The notes under the pieces are model-generated. The model was not told where the DNA came from and made no database searches. It saw only the letters and a program-made list of their open reading frames with translations. From NCBI RefSeq assembly GCF_006385685.1, contig NZ_VFRP01000011.1, forward strand, positions 1-64,000: a stretch of DNA of 64,000 nucleotides, in the 5' to 3' direction. The position numbers and the translations under genes are program-made. Every line of letters begins with the position of its first letter. Position 1 is the stretch's first letter. Shown piece after piece: positions 56,839 to 64,000 of the stretch. The stretch comes from Amaricoccus solimangrovi. Lineage in GTDB: Bacteria; Pseudomonadota; Alphaproteobacteria; Rhodobacterales; Rhodobacteraceae.

Positions 56839-57138
56839 ATGAAAAGACTGCTCGCGCTTCTGCTCCCGCCGCTGCTCGGCGCCTGCGCCCAGAGCGAGAT
56901 TCCCGTGCCGGCCTCCGGGCCGGGCCGGCAGGACGCGATCTGCGCCATCACCTTCTCGCAATGGCTCGGCATCAATTCGCACGATGTCCAGGTGCTCGGC
57001 CGCGCGATGAAGGGCGAGAACGCGCTGGTGCGGCTCGGCGCGACCGAGCCCCTCGTCGGCGGCGTCTGCGAGATCACGCCCGGCTACGGACTGGTCGCGA
57101 TGACGACGGAGCCCGCCCGCGCCGCGCCCGCGCCCTAG
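56839..57138 (+). CDS. Small putative lipoprotein
   Basis: A 99-residue protein with a lipoprotein signal (MKRLLALLLPPLLGAC); the Cys after LGA is the likely lipidation site. The mature part carries two more cysteines (DAICAITFSQWLG, GGVCEITPGYG) that could form a disulfide. I recognise no named family. It is convergent with the acyltransferase gene six bases away. Confidence 0.7.
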   Translation: MKRLLALLLPPLLGACAQSEIPVPASGPGRQDAICAITFSQWLGINSHDVQVLGRAMKGENALVRLGATEPLVGGVCEITPGYGLVAMTTEPARAAPAP

Positions 57139-57143
57139 CCCGC

Positions 57144-58022
57144 TCAGGCGGGCAGCCGCGCCTGGCGCAGCGGCGTCGGGCGGCCGTAGCGCGGCGCGGT
57201 CAGCACCGTCTGCGGCTTGTGCCCGCCGAGCTCCAGCGTCCGCGCCTTCAGGATCTCGATCGCCTGGGCCGAATCCGCGGGCAGCGAGGCCGGGTCGATC
57301 GGCTGCCCGACCGTGATCCGGTAGGGCTGGTGCGTCTTGTTCAGCACCTCGTGGAACAGGGTGATGTCGCGCAGCGTCGGATGGATCCGGTCGAAGAGGT
57401 AGAACATCACCGAATTGCGCGCCCGGATGTGGAGCGGCACGACGGGCAGGTTGAACTTGCGCGCCATCATCGCGCCCGAGGCCATCCAGGGCCGCTCGTG
57501 CAGCGACAGGCGGCGGCGTTTGGCGAGGCGCCCGGAGGGGAAGAGCACGCCGAGCCGCCCCGCGCCGAAGGCCTTGTGCGCGTAGGCCATGGTCTCGCGG
57601 TTCTGCCGGTGGCTGCGCTTCTCCGGGCGCCATTCGACCGGGGCGATCACGTCGCCGAGCTGCGGCAGGATCCGGATCGCATCGGCGTTGGCGAAGAAGA
57701 ACAGGTCCGGCCGCGCCTTGGCGAGCGCGCCGTAGAGCACGACGCCGTCCGCGATCCCGGTCGGATGGTTGGAGACGACGAGGCAGGGACCCGACTTCGG
57801 CAGGTTCTCGAGCCCGCCGATCTCGACGTGATGGGCGATCATGTCCGCGAGCGAGAGCATGATCTCCGGCCCCGGCATCGGATCGAGCGCGCGCTTGATC
57901 TCGGCGGTGCGCTGGTACTGGAGCAGCCGGTACAGCACGGCCCGCGCGCCGGCCACGGCCGGCCCGGGGCGCCGAAGCCAGGGCGCGCGCTCCTCGATCA
58001 GTTGGTCCAGCACTTCGCTCAT
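57144..58022 (-). CDS. 1-acyl-glycerol-phosphate acyltransferase-like protein
   Basis: A 292-residue PlsC-type acyltransferase. The catalytic HX4D-like motif is SNHPTGIADGVVLYGAL, followed by FFFANADAIRILPQLG and GVLFPSGRLAKRRR, which lies in the glycerolipid-binding region, and LPVVPLHIRARNSVMFY. Spacing resembles the OlsA/hemolysin-like acyltransferases that can act on ornithine lipids. The exact acceptor is unknown. Membrane-associated. Confidence 0.85.
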   Translation of the reverse strand: MSEVLDQLIEERAPWLRRPGPAVAGARAVLYRLLQYQRTAEIKRALDPMPGPEIMLSLADMIAHHVEIGGLENLPKSGPCLVVSNHPTGIADGVVLYGALAKARPDLFFFANADAIRILPQLGDVIAPVEWRPEKRSHRQNRETMAYAHKAFGAGRLGVLFPSGRLAKRRRLSLHERPWMASGAMMARKFNLPVVPLHIRARNSVMFYLFDRIHPTLRDITLFHEVLNKTHQPYRITVGQPIDPASLPADSAQAIEILKARTLELGGHKPQTVLTAPRYGRPTPLRQARLPA

Positions 58023-58105
58023 GATCGCCGACCTACGCTCGCAGCTTGACGGAACCGTGACAAGTCATCGGGAAATGCCGGGACGGGGCAAACCGTTGCA
58101 TGGTC

Positions 58106-60700
58106 TCAGGCGTCGTCATCGCGCAGCAGGCGCGAGACGATCTCGCCCGTGTCGCGCGACAGGCCCTGGAGCGCGGCGAGCCGTTCGAGCTGGCCGCGCA
58201 GCAGCGTCCGCCGGCGCGCGTCGAAGAGCCGCCAGTTGCCGAGCGAGGCGGTGAGCCGCGCCGCGGTCTGCGGGTTCACCGGGTCGAGCCGGGTCATCCA
58301 GTCGATGAAAAGCGCGTAGCCGGCGCCATCCGCGCGGTGAAATCCGGCCGGGTTGGCCATCGCGAAGGTGCCGATCACCGAGCGGAACCGGTTCGGGTTG
58401 CGCCATTCGAAATCGGGATGTTCGGTCAGCCGCGCCACGGTCTCCGCCGCCGCCTCGGGCGGGGTATGGGCGGCCTGGACGGTGAACCACTTGTCGACCA
58501 CCAGCCGGTCGTCGCGCCAGTTGGCGAAAAACCGCGCAAGCGCCTCCGCCCCCGCGCCATGGGCGACGAGAAGCGTCAGCGCGGTCATCCGCTCGGTCAT
58601 GTTGTCGGCCGAATCGAACTGCGCCCGCGCCGCCCGCGCCTCCGGATCGCGCGCGGTGATCAGCGCGAGCGCCCGGGCGCGGAGCGCGCGGCGGCCGGCG
58701 GCCGCGGCGTCGGGCGCGTAGGGGCCCGTGACCGCGTTCGCGGCGTAGAGCGCCTCCACCCGGTCGCCGAGCGCCTCCGCGGTCAGCAGGGTCAGCGCCT
58801 CTCGCGCGGCGTGGATCCGCGTCGGATCGGGCACGCCGCCCTTGCCCGCGACATGGCCGATCACCTCCTCCTCGGAGGGCAGGCCGAGCAGCAGCGCCTT
58901 GAAGGCCGGGTCGAGCGTGGCATCGTCCGCCACCGTCGCCAGCGCCGCGAGATACTCGGCGTCGACCTCCGCCCGCGCGTCCCCGGCGAGCGTCGCGATG
59001 GCTTCGAGCGCGGCGCCCCGGCCGGCCTCCCACTTGTTGAACGTGTCGCTGTCATGGGCGAGCAGGAAGGCGCGGTCCTTCGCGCCAAGGTTCCGCTGGA
59101 GAATGACCGGGGCCGAGAATTCCCGGAGCAGCGAGGCGGTCGGCCGTTCCGGCAGTTCCCAGGAGACCTCCCGGCTCGCCCCGGCGAGTTCGATCAGCCC
59201 CGCGTCGATCTCCCGCCCGTCGGAGCCGACGAGGCCATAGGCGACCGGGATGAGCATGTGCTTCTTCACCGGCTGGCCCGGCGTCGGCGGAAGGCTCTGG
59301 CTGAGGCGCAGCGTGTAGCGGCCGTCCCGCCAAGTCTCCTCGGCGGCGAGGCGGGGCGTGCCGGATTGCGAGTACCAGAGCTTGAACTGCGCGAGGTCGC
59401 GGCCCGAGGCGTCCTCGAACACCCGGATCCAGTCCTCGATCGTGCAGGCCTGGCCGTCGTGGCGCTCGAAATAGAGGTCGAGCGCGGCGCGGTAGGTTTC
59501 CGGGCCCACGAGGCGGCGCAGCATCCCGATCACCTCGGCGCCCTTCTCGTAGACGGTCGCCGTGTAGAAGTTGTTGATCTCGACGTATTCCTCTGGCCGG
59601 ACCGGATGCGCGAGGGGGCCGCCGTCCTCGCGGAACTGCGCGCCGCGGAGCCGTATCACGTCCTCGATCCGCTTCACCGCCGCCGAACGCTGGTCGGCCG
59701 AGAACTGCTGGTCGCGGAAGACCGTCAGTCCCTCTTTGAGGCAGAGCTGGAACCAGTCGCGGCAGGTGATCCGGTTGCCGGTCCAGTTGTGGAAATATTC
59801 ATGCGCGATGATGGTCTCGATCGACTTGTAGTCGGCGTCGGTCGCGGTCTCGGGGCTCGCGAGCACGTAGCGGGAGTTGAAGACGTTGAGCCCCTTGTTC
59901 TCCATCGCCCCCATGTTGAAGTCGTCGACCGCGACGATCATGAACCGGTCGAGGTCGTATTCGCGCCCGTAGGCGTCCTCGTCCCATTTCATCGAGCGCT
60001 TGAGCGCGTCCATCGCATAGCCGCAACGGTCCTCGTCGCCCGGGCGCACCCAGATCTGCAGCAGCACCTCGCGGCCGGAGCGGGTGGTGAAACGGTCCTC
60101 GACGGCGCGCAGGTCGCCCGCGACCAGCGCGAAGAGATAGGAGGGTTTCGGGAAGGGATCCTCCCATTCCGCCCAGCCCTCGCCCGAGGCGATCAGATTG
60201 CCGTTCGAGAGCAGGACCGGCGCCTCCCCCTCGACCCGGACGCGGAAGCGGGCCATCACGTCGGGCCGGTCGGGATAGAAGGTGATCTTGCGGAAGCCCT
60301 GCGCCTCGCATTGCGTGCAGTACATGCCCTTCGACATGTAGAGCCCTTCGAGCGCGGTATTCGCCTCGGGCGCGATCTCGGTCTCGGCCTCCCAGACGAA
60401 GGGCGCGTCGGGGACATGGGCCGCGTCGACCGTCAGCCCCTCGTCGTCCACGACCAGCGCGTTCGCCGGGATGGCCGCGCCGTCGATCGTGGCCGAGACG
60501 AGCCGGAGCAGCCGCCCGTCCAGCCGCAGGTCGCGCGGACCCTCCGCCGCCCGGGCCGGGTTCGGCGCGAGATGGAGCCGGGCGCGCACGCGCGTCGCCT
60601 CGGGCGCGAGGGTGAAGACAAGCTCGACCCGGTCGAGCAGATGCGCCGGGGGGCGATAGTCTTCGAGGCGGATCAGGGGGGGCTGGGCGTCGAGGCGCAT
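58106..60700 (-). CDS. pepN: Aminopeptidase N (M1)
   Basis: An 864-residue M1 zinc aminopeptidase. The substrate-recognition motif is GAMENKGLNVFNSRY, the zinc motif HEYFHNWTGNRITCRDWFQLCLKEGLTVFRD is split around residues 290-320, and the N-terminal domain covers about 1-190. A middle beta-domain and a helical C-terminal domain of over 300 residues complete the PepN type. ATG 60700 starts MRLDAQPPLIRLEDY, typical for the family. Confidence 0.95.
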   Translation of the reverse strand: MRLDAQPPLIRLEDYRPPAHLLDRVELVFTLAPEATRVRARLHLAPNPARAAEGPRDLRLDGRLLRLVSATIDGAAIPANALVVDDEGLTVDAAHVPDAPFVWEAETEIAPEANTALEGLYMSKGMYCTQCEAQGFRKITFYPDRPDVMARFRVRVEGEAPVLLSNGNLIASGEGWAEWEDPFPKPSYLFALVAGDLRAVEDRFTTRSGREVLLQIWVRPGDEDRCGYAMDALKRSMKWDEDAYGREYDLDRFMIVAVDDFNMGAMENKGLNVFNSRYVLASPETATDADYKSIETIIAHEYFHNWTGNRITCRDWFQLCLKEGLTVFRDQQFSADQRSAAVKRIEDVIRLRGAQFREDGGPLAHPVRPEEYVEINNFYTATVYEKGAEVIGMLRRLVGPETYRAALDLYFERHDGQACTIEDWIRVFEDASGRDLAQFKLWYSQSGTPRLAAEETWRDGRYTLRLSQSLPPTPGQPVKKHMLIPVAYGLVGSDGREIDAGLIELAGASREVSWELPERPTASLLREFSAPVILQRNLGAKDRAFLLAHDSDTFNKWEAGRGAALEAIATLAGDARAEVDAEYLAALATVADDATLDPAFKALLLGLPSEEEVIGHVAGKGGVPDPTRIHAAREALTLLTAEALGDRVEALYAANAVTGPYAPDAAAAGRRALRARALALITARDPEARAARAQFDSADNMTERMTALTLLVAHGAGAEALARFFANWRDDRLVVDKWFTVQAAHTPPEAAAETVARLTEHPDFEWRNPNRFRSVIGTFAMANPAGFHRADGAGYALFIDWMTRLDPVNPQTAARLTASLGNWRLFDARRRTLLRGQLERLAALQGLSRDTGEIVSRLLRDDDA

Positions 60701-60942
60701 GGGCCGCTCCGGTGGTTCGAGGCCGGTTCGCCCGGCGCATCCGCCCGCCAGGGCCGGGCGCCGGGTCGGCGGACCCTGTCACAAAGATGAAGAAAGGGTC
60801 AAGGGAGACCATGACGCGGTGCAAGACGGGGTTGCGCTAAACGCGCGGCTCCCGCGGTTGCGAAAAGGCCCCCGGCGCATCATTCTACCCTCATCACCGG
60901 GACGGGAGAGTCCCGGAATTCGTAACCCGGAGTATCGCAGTG

Positions 60943-61293
60943 ATGAAGAACGTCAGCCTTCTGGCGGCGGCCGCCGCCGTTTTCGCCGCCCCCGCCTTCG
61001 CCGAGGATTTCGTGATCAAGGCGCCCGGCCAGGGCATGAGCCTGCACGAGGGGCCGGTCGACATGGTCGCCTACTACCAGCCCGCCGAGGACGGCCTGCT
61101 CGAGGTCACCGCCACCTACGCGGCCCGCGACGGCGCCGGCGAGCCCGCGCGGCTGGTGCTGGGCATGCGCGACGGCGACGGCGTGAGCTTCAGGCTCCCG
61201 GGCGTGCCGAACGTCACCTATTCCTTCGCCCGCGCCGGCGATTACGTGACCGTGCGCTCCTTCGAGGAGATCCGGACCGCCTCCGCCGAATGA
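60943..61293 (+). CDS. Small periplasmic hypothetical protein
   Basis: A 116-residue protein with a signal peptide (MKNVSLLAAAAAVFAAPAFA) and cleavage after AFA. The mature part (about 96 residues) has a beta-rich look (EVTATYAARDGAGEPARLVLGM, VSFRLPGVPNVTYSFARAGDYVTV). I know no family. ATG 60943 is preceded by an in-frame GTG at 60940; the 240 bp upstream holds no gene I can see. Confidence 0.65.
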   Translation: MKNVSLLAAAAAVFAAPAFAEDFVIKAPGQGMSLHEGPVDMVAYYQPAEDGLLEVTATYAARDGAGEPARLVLGMRDGDGVSFRLPGVPNVTYSFARAGDYVTVRSFEEIRTASAE

Positions 61294-61397
61294 GGCCCTC
61301 GGCCGTCCCCCGCGACGCGGGGGACGGTTCGCGCTCGACGCAGGCGCAGCAAGGGACTATATATCGCTGGTAACTGTCGCGGATTCGCACCCTCGGA

Positions 61398-62147
61398 ATG
61401 CCCAGACCCGTCATCGGCATCATCGGTAACGCTCACACGATCAACGACCAGTATTCGGTCCAGGCGGTCGGCCTGTCCAACATCGAGGCCGTGGCGACGC
61501 TGACCGGGGCGATCCCGCTTCTGGTGCCCGCCGTGCCCATGGTGGGCGCCGTCGCCGATCTCATCTGCGCCTGCGACGGTTTCGTCTTCACCGGCGGGCG
61601 TCCCAATGTCCACCCGAGTCTTTACGGGCACGAGGTCACCGAGAAGCACGGCGCCTTCGACCCCGACCGCGACGCGGTGACGCTGCCGCTCATCCGCGAA
61701 TGCGTGGCCCGCGGCATTCCGGTCTTCGGGATCTGCCGCGGCTTTCAGGAATTCAACGTCGCCTTCGGCGGCACGCTGCATCCGGAGATCCGCGAGATCC
61801 CGGGCAGGATCAACCACCGCATGCCGCCCGACGGCACGATCGAGGAGAAGTTCGAGCATCGCCACACGGTGCGGCTCTCCCCAGGCGGGCAGTTCACCCG
61901 CATCCTCGGCGCCGAGGAGGTGATGGTGAATTCGCTGCACGGCCAGGGCATCCTCGACAAGGGGCCGCGGGTGGTGATCGAGGGCTACGCGCCCGACACG
62001 ACGCCCGAGGCGATCGTGATCGAGGCGGCGCCGGGCTTCGCCATGGCGGTGCAGTGGCATCCCGAATGGAACGCCGCGAACGATCCGGTCTCGCGCCCGC
62101 TCTTCCAGGCCTTCGGCGCCGCGGTCGGCGCCCGGGCGGGGCATTGA
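61398..62147 (+). CDS. Class I glutamine amidotransferase-like hydrolase (peptidase C26, PuuD type)
   Basis: A 249-residue gamma-glutamyl-GABA hydrolase-like enzyme. The nucleophile Cys is in PVFGICRGFQEFNVAFGG, and the His-Glu pair in AVQWHPEWN. FTGGRPNVHPSLYG replaces the usual GGGD-type loop. The substrate may be a gamma-glutamyl amine but cannot be read from sequence. ATG 61398. The crcB gene starts five bases after its stop. Confidence 0.86.
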   Translation: MPRPVIGIIGNAHTINDQYSVQAVGLSNIEAVATLTGAIPLLVPAVPMVGAVADLICACDGFVFTGGRPNVHPSLYGHEVTEKHGAFDPDRDAVTLPLIRECVARGIPVFGICRGFQEFNVAFGGTLHPEIREIPGRINHRMPPDGTIEEKFEHRHTVRLSPGGQFTRILGAEEVMVNSLHGQGILDKGPRVVIEGYAPDTTPEAIVIEAAPGFAMAVQWHPEWNAANDPVSRPLFQAFGAAVGARAGH

Positions 62148-62151
62148 GGGC

Positions 62152-62520
62152 TTGGGGAACTACCTGATCGTCGCGCTGGGCGCCGGGATCGGCGGCGCCA
62201 TGCGTCACGGGGTGAACGTGACGGCCGCGCGGCTGCTCGGCACCGGATTTCCCTTCGGCACGCTCACCGTCAACGTGCTCGGCTCCTTCATGATGGGGCT
62301 GCTGACGCAGGTCTTTCTCGCGCGGCCGGGCATCGGCCAGGAATGGCGCCTGCTCATCACCACCGGCATGCTCGGCGGCTTCACCACCTTCTCCACCTTC
62401 TCGCTCGACACCGCCGTGCTGATGGAGCGCGGGGCCCCGGCGACGGCGGCGGGCTATGTCGCGCTGTCGCTCCTCGCCTCGGTCGGCGGGCTCTTCCTCG
62501 GTCTGCGCGTCGGCGGCTGA
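62152..62520 (+). CDS. crcB: Fluoride channel CrcB/Fluc
   Basis: A 122-residue dual-topology fluoride channel with four transmembrane helices. Family motifs are GAGIGGAMRHGV, FGTLTVNVLGSFMMGLL with the conserved Asn, and TGMLGGFTTFSTFSLD with the Phe/Thr fluoride-pathway residues. The start is TTG at 62152. It is closely linked to the amidotransferase gene; no fluoride riboswitch is visible because there is almost no leader. Confidence 0.93.
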   Translation: MGNYLIVALGAGIGGAMRHGVNVTAARLLGTGFPFGTLTVNVLGSFMMGLLTQVFLARPGIGQEWRLLITTGMLGGFTTFSTFSLDTAVLMERGAPATAAGYVALSLLASVGGLFLGLRVGG

Positions 62521-62631
62521 CGCTGGCTCCTCGGGTCCCTTCGGTCGCCGGCGAATCCGGACTCCGTGCTCCGAGGGGCGGGGAGTAGACTCGCGCGCAC
62601 CGCTTTCAGAAGACCTTTCAGGAGAATCGAT

Positions 62632-62955
62632 ATGGCCTGCCCCGACACGCGCGATTTCGCCGCATGGATCGACCTGATGCCCGGCGACGAAAGCCGCCTG
62701 ATCGTCGCCGGAGAGGTGAAGACGACCTCCGGCAACCTGCTTCCCCGACTCGCGGAGGCCGAGCCCCAGGGGATCAACCCCCGGGATCTGCTGCTCGTGC
62801 TCTCGCTCGAGCAATGCGGCGAGGTGGGAACGGACGACGTCGCCTACCGGCCCGTCCGCTTCGAGAAGCCGGCGGTCCGGGACCAGTATGCGACGGTCAC
62901 CGTGCTGAGCGACGGCGAGATCTGCTTCACGCTCGAGGTGACCGAGGCAAGCTGA
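62632..62955 (+). CDS. Hypothetical cytosolic protein
   Basis: A 107-residue protein starting MACPDTRDFAAWIDLMPG, with beta-rich blocks (SRLIVAGEVKTTSGNLLPRL, YATVTVLSDGEICFTLEVTE). An AGGAG ribosome-binding site precedes ATG 62632. I do not recognise the family. It is convergent with the RTX gene. Confidence 0.65.
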   Translation: MACPDTRDFAAWIDLMPGDESRLIVAGEVKTTSGNLLPRLAEAEPQGINPRDLLLVLSLEQCGEVGTDDVAYRPVRFEKPAVRDQYATVTVLSDGEICFTLEVTEAS

Positions 62956-62971
62956 CGCGGGCGCCGGCCGG

Positions 62972-64000
62972 TCAGAGGATCAGGTCGGAATGCGTCAGCG
63001 CGTTGGTTCCGACCTCGATCTGGAGATCGGCGTGCCCGTCGCCGTCCACGTCGGCCGAGAGCACGCGGAAGGCATTCCGGACCTCGCCGGGCGTGTCGGA
63101 GAACCCGGCGCCGCCGATGAAGTCGAAATGCTGGTGGCCGGAGCGTTCGGTGTTCGCGTCGATCTCCGAGAGGTCGATCTTGTCCACGCCGCGCTGGAAG
63201 TCGACGATCTCGTCGCGCGCGCCGCGGATGGCGGGGGACTCGCTCGTCGCGCGGAAGACGAAGTGGTCCGCGCCGCTCCCGCCCGTCATCCGGTCGGGGC
63301 CCGACCCGCCGATGAGCGTGTCATGGCCGGTGCCCCCGTAGAGGGTGTCGGCGCCCGTGCCGCCCGACAGCGGATCGTCGCCGGTGCCTCCGCTCAGCCG
63401 GTCGGAATGTCTGCCCCCGAACAGCCTGTCGTCGTCCGCGCCGCCATAGAGCCGATCCCGGCCCGTGCCCCCGGAGAGCCTGTCCTCGCCGTCCCGGCCG
63501 TAGAGCGTGTCGCGGCCCGAATCTCCGTAGAGGCTGTCGTCGCCCCCGCCGCCGTCGATCGTGTCGTCGCCGCCGCGCGCGCGCAGGAAGTCCGCGAACT
63601 CCGTGACGAAGACGTCGTCGTCGCCCGAGGTGCCGAGGATCTCCGGCGGGCCGGACGGATCGGACTGGGTGCCGAACCAGACGTCGTAGACGCGCCCGGC
63701 ATAGATGCCCGGCCCGGCGCTCCGGTCGAGCCCGACGCCGATCGCGTTCCATTCCATCGAGGCCCAGGCGCCTTCGTTCAGGATGATCGCGTTGTGCGCC
63801 GAGGACTCCTTCCAGCCCTGGAGCGCCGCCGCGCTGGTCGCGTAGCCCGCGCCGGTGATCTCGTAGCCATAGCCCGGATAGTCGGTGCCGAGCCGTTCCG
63901 GCGCCTCCCACATCGCCTCCGGCGTCGAGCCGTCGGCCATGTAGGGCGCGTCGCTCCAGCTGTGCAGGTTGGCGCCCCGGGGCAGGTCCAGATCCTCGCC
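62972..64000 (-). CDS. CAP-domain / RTX calcium-binding secreted protein, C-terminal part (runs off the window)
   Basis: 342 residues of a protein whose start lies beyond 64000. The N-terminal part seen is the end of a CAP/SCP domain (residues about 10-120): LHSWSDAPYMADG, LQGWKESSAHNAIILN and MEWNAIGVGL. Roughly ten RTX nonapeptide repeats follow (GGxGxDxLxGG pattern, for example GGTGRDRLYGGADDDRLFGG), then a serralysin-type C-terminal domain (HFVFRATSESPAIRG, IVDFQRGVDKIDLSEID). Such proteins are exported by type I secretion and fold on binding calcium. No secretion genes are in view. Confidence 0.85.
   Translation of the reverse strand, partial: GEDLDLPRGANLHSWSDAPYMADGSTPEAMWEAPERLGTDYPGYGYEITGAGYATSAAALQGWKESSAHNAIILNEGAWASMEWNAIGVGLDRSAGPGIYAGRVYDVWFGTQSDPSGPPEILGTSGDDDVFVTEFADFLRARGGDDTIDGGGGDDSLYGDSGRDTLYGRDGEDRLSGGTGRDRLYGGADDDRLFGGRHSDRLSGGTGDDPLSGGTGADTLYGGTGHDTLIGGSGPDRMTGGSGADHFVFRATSESPAIRGARDEIVDFQRGVDKIDLSEIDANTERSGHQHFDFIGGAGFSDTPGEVRNAFRVLSADVDGDGHADLQIEVGTNALTHSDLIL

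Noticed and set aside
62120-62152. Fluoride riboswitch before crcB
   Set aside because: Only five bases separate the upstream stop codon from the crcB start; no GGCGAU-type motif with a pseudoknot was seen.

Overview
The window reads as chromosomal DNA of a high-GC alphaproteobacterium, most likely of the Rhodobacterales (Paracoccaceae/Roseobacteraceae). Four things point there. The ssrA gene is a circularly permuted, two-piece tmRNA encoding the tag ANDNHAPVALAA. A gene-transfer-agent (GTA) TIM-barrel fragment is present. The set includes an alphaproteobacterial SspB, an aerobic-type CobS/CobT pair and several small DUF families common in this order. The late dcw cluster also has an alphaproteobacterial gene order. 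No plasmid or phage backbone is visible outside the first 5.4 kb.

Region 1-5430 is a graveyard of mobile and truncated genes next to tRNA-Gly(CCC). From left to right it holds a truncated arylsulfatase, an intact-looking sulfotransferase, a short ORF of unknown nature, a frameshifted GTA TIM-barrel fragment, abutting IS5-, IS256- and IS110-family transposase fragments, and a tyrosine-type integrase pseudogene that starts just beyond the tRNA 3' end. It looks like a decayed integrative island.

Region 5.6-24.7 kb is mostly core genome. It carries a HAD phosphatase, an EnvZ-like kinase, an NdvA-type exporter, SelO, a two-component system facing a PepSY/cytochrome b561 pair, FumC, ChaC, SspB and ssrA together, a GloA/DUF1194 pair, and ThyX. 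One strikingly AT-rich membrane/winged-helix-like gene is hooked to the thyX stop codon just before tRNA-Arg(CCT).

Region 24.7-32.4 kb contains lipA, divergent oxyR/katG, psuG, argE and a LysR regulator. Region 32.6-46.1 kb is the late half of the division and cell-wall cluster: ftsW-murG-murC-murB-ddl-ftsQ-ftsA-ftsZ, then lpxC-bamD-recN, mostly overlapping or closely spaced. ftsZ is followed by a strong terminator, and lpxC is preceded by a perfect 11-6-11 palindrome that overlaps a good promoter.

Region 46.1-64 kb holds peptidases (PepP, PepN, a zinc-binding metallopeptidase), CobT/CobS with a DnaJ-domain protein and a BolA protein, GatB, an acyltransferase, an amidotransferase, a CrcB fluoride channel, and the C-terminal part of a CAP-RTX secreted protein that runs off the window.

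The most unusual feature is a family of short palindromes with a GTAG foot (GTAG-GGCGGAC-N4-GTCCGCC), found singly and as inverted pairs, resembling REP/REPIN elements. At four places the GTAG foot supplies the TAG stop codon of the neighbouring gene (lipA, argE, the LysR gene and murC).
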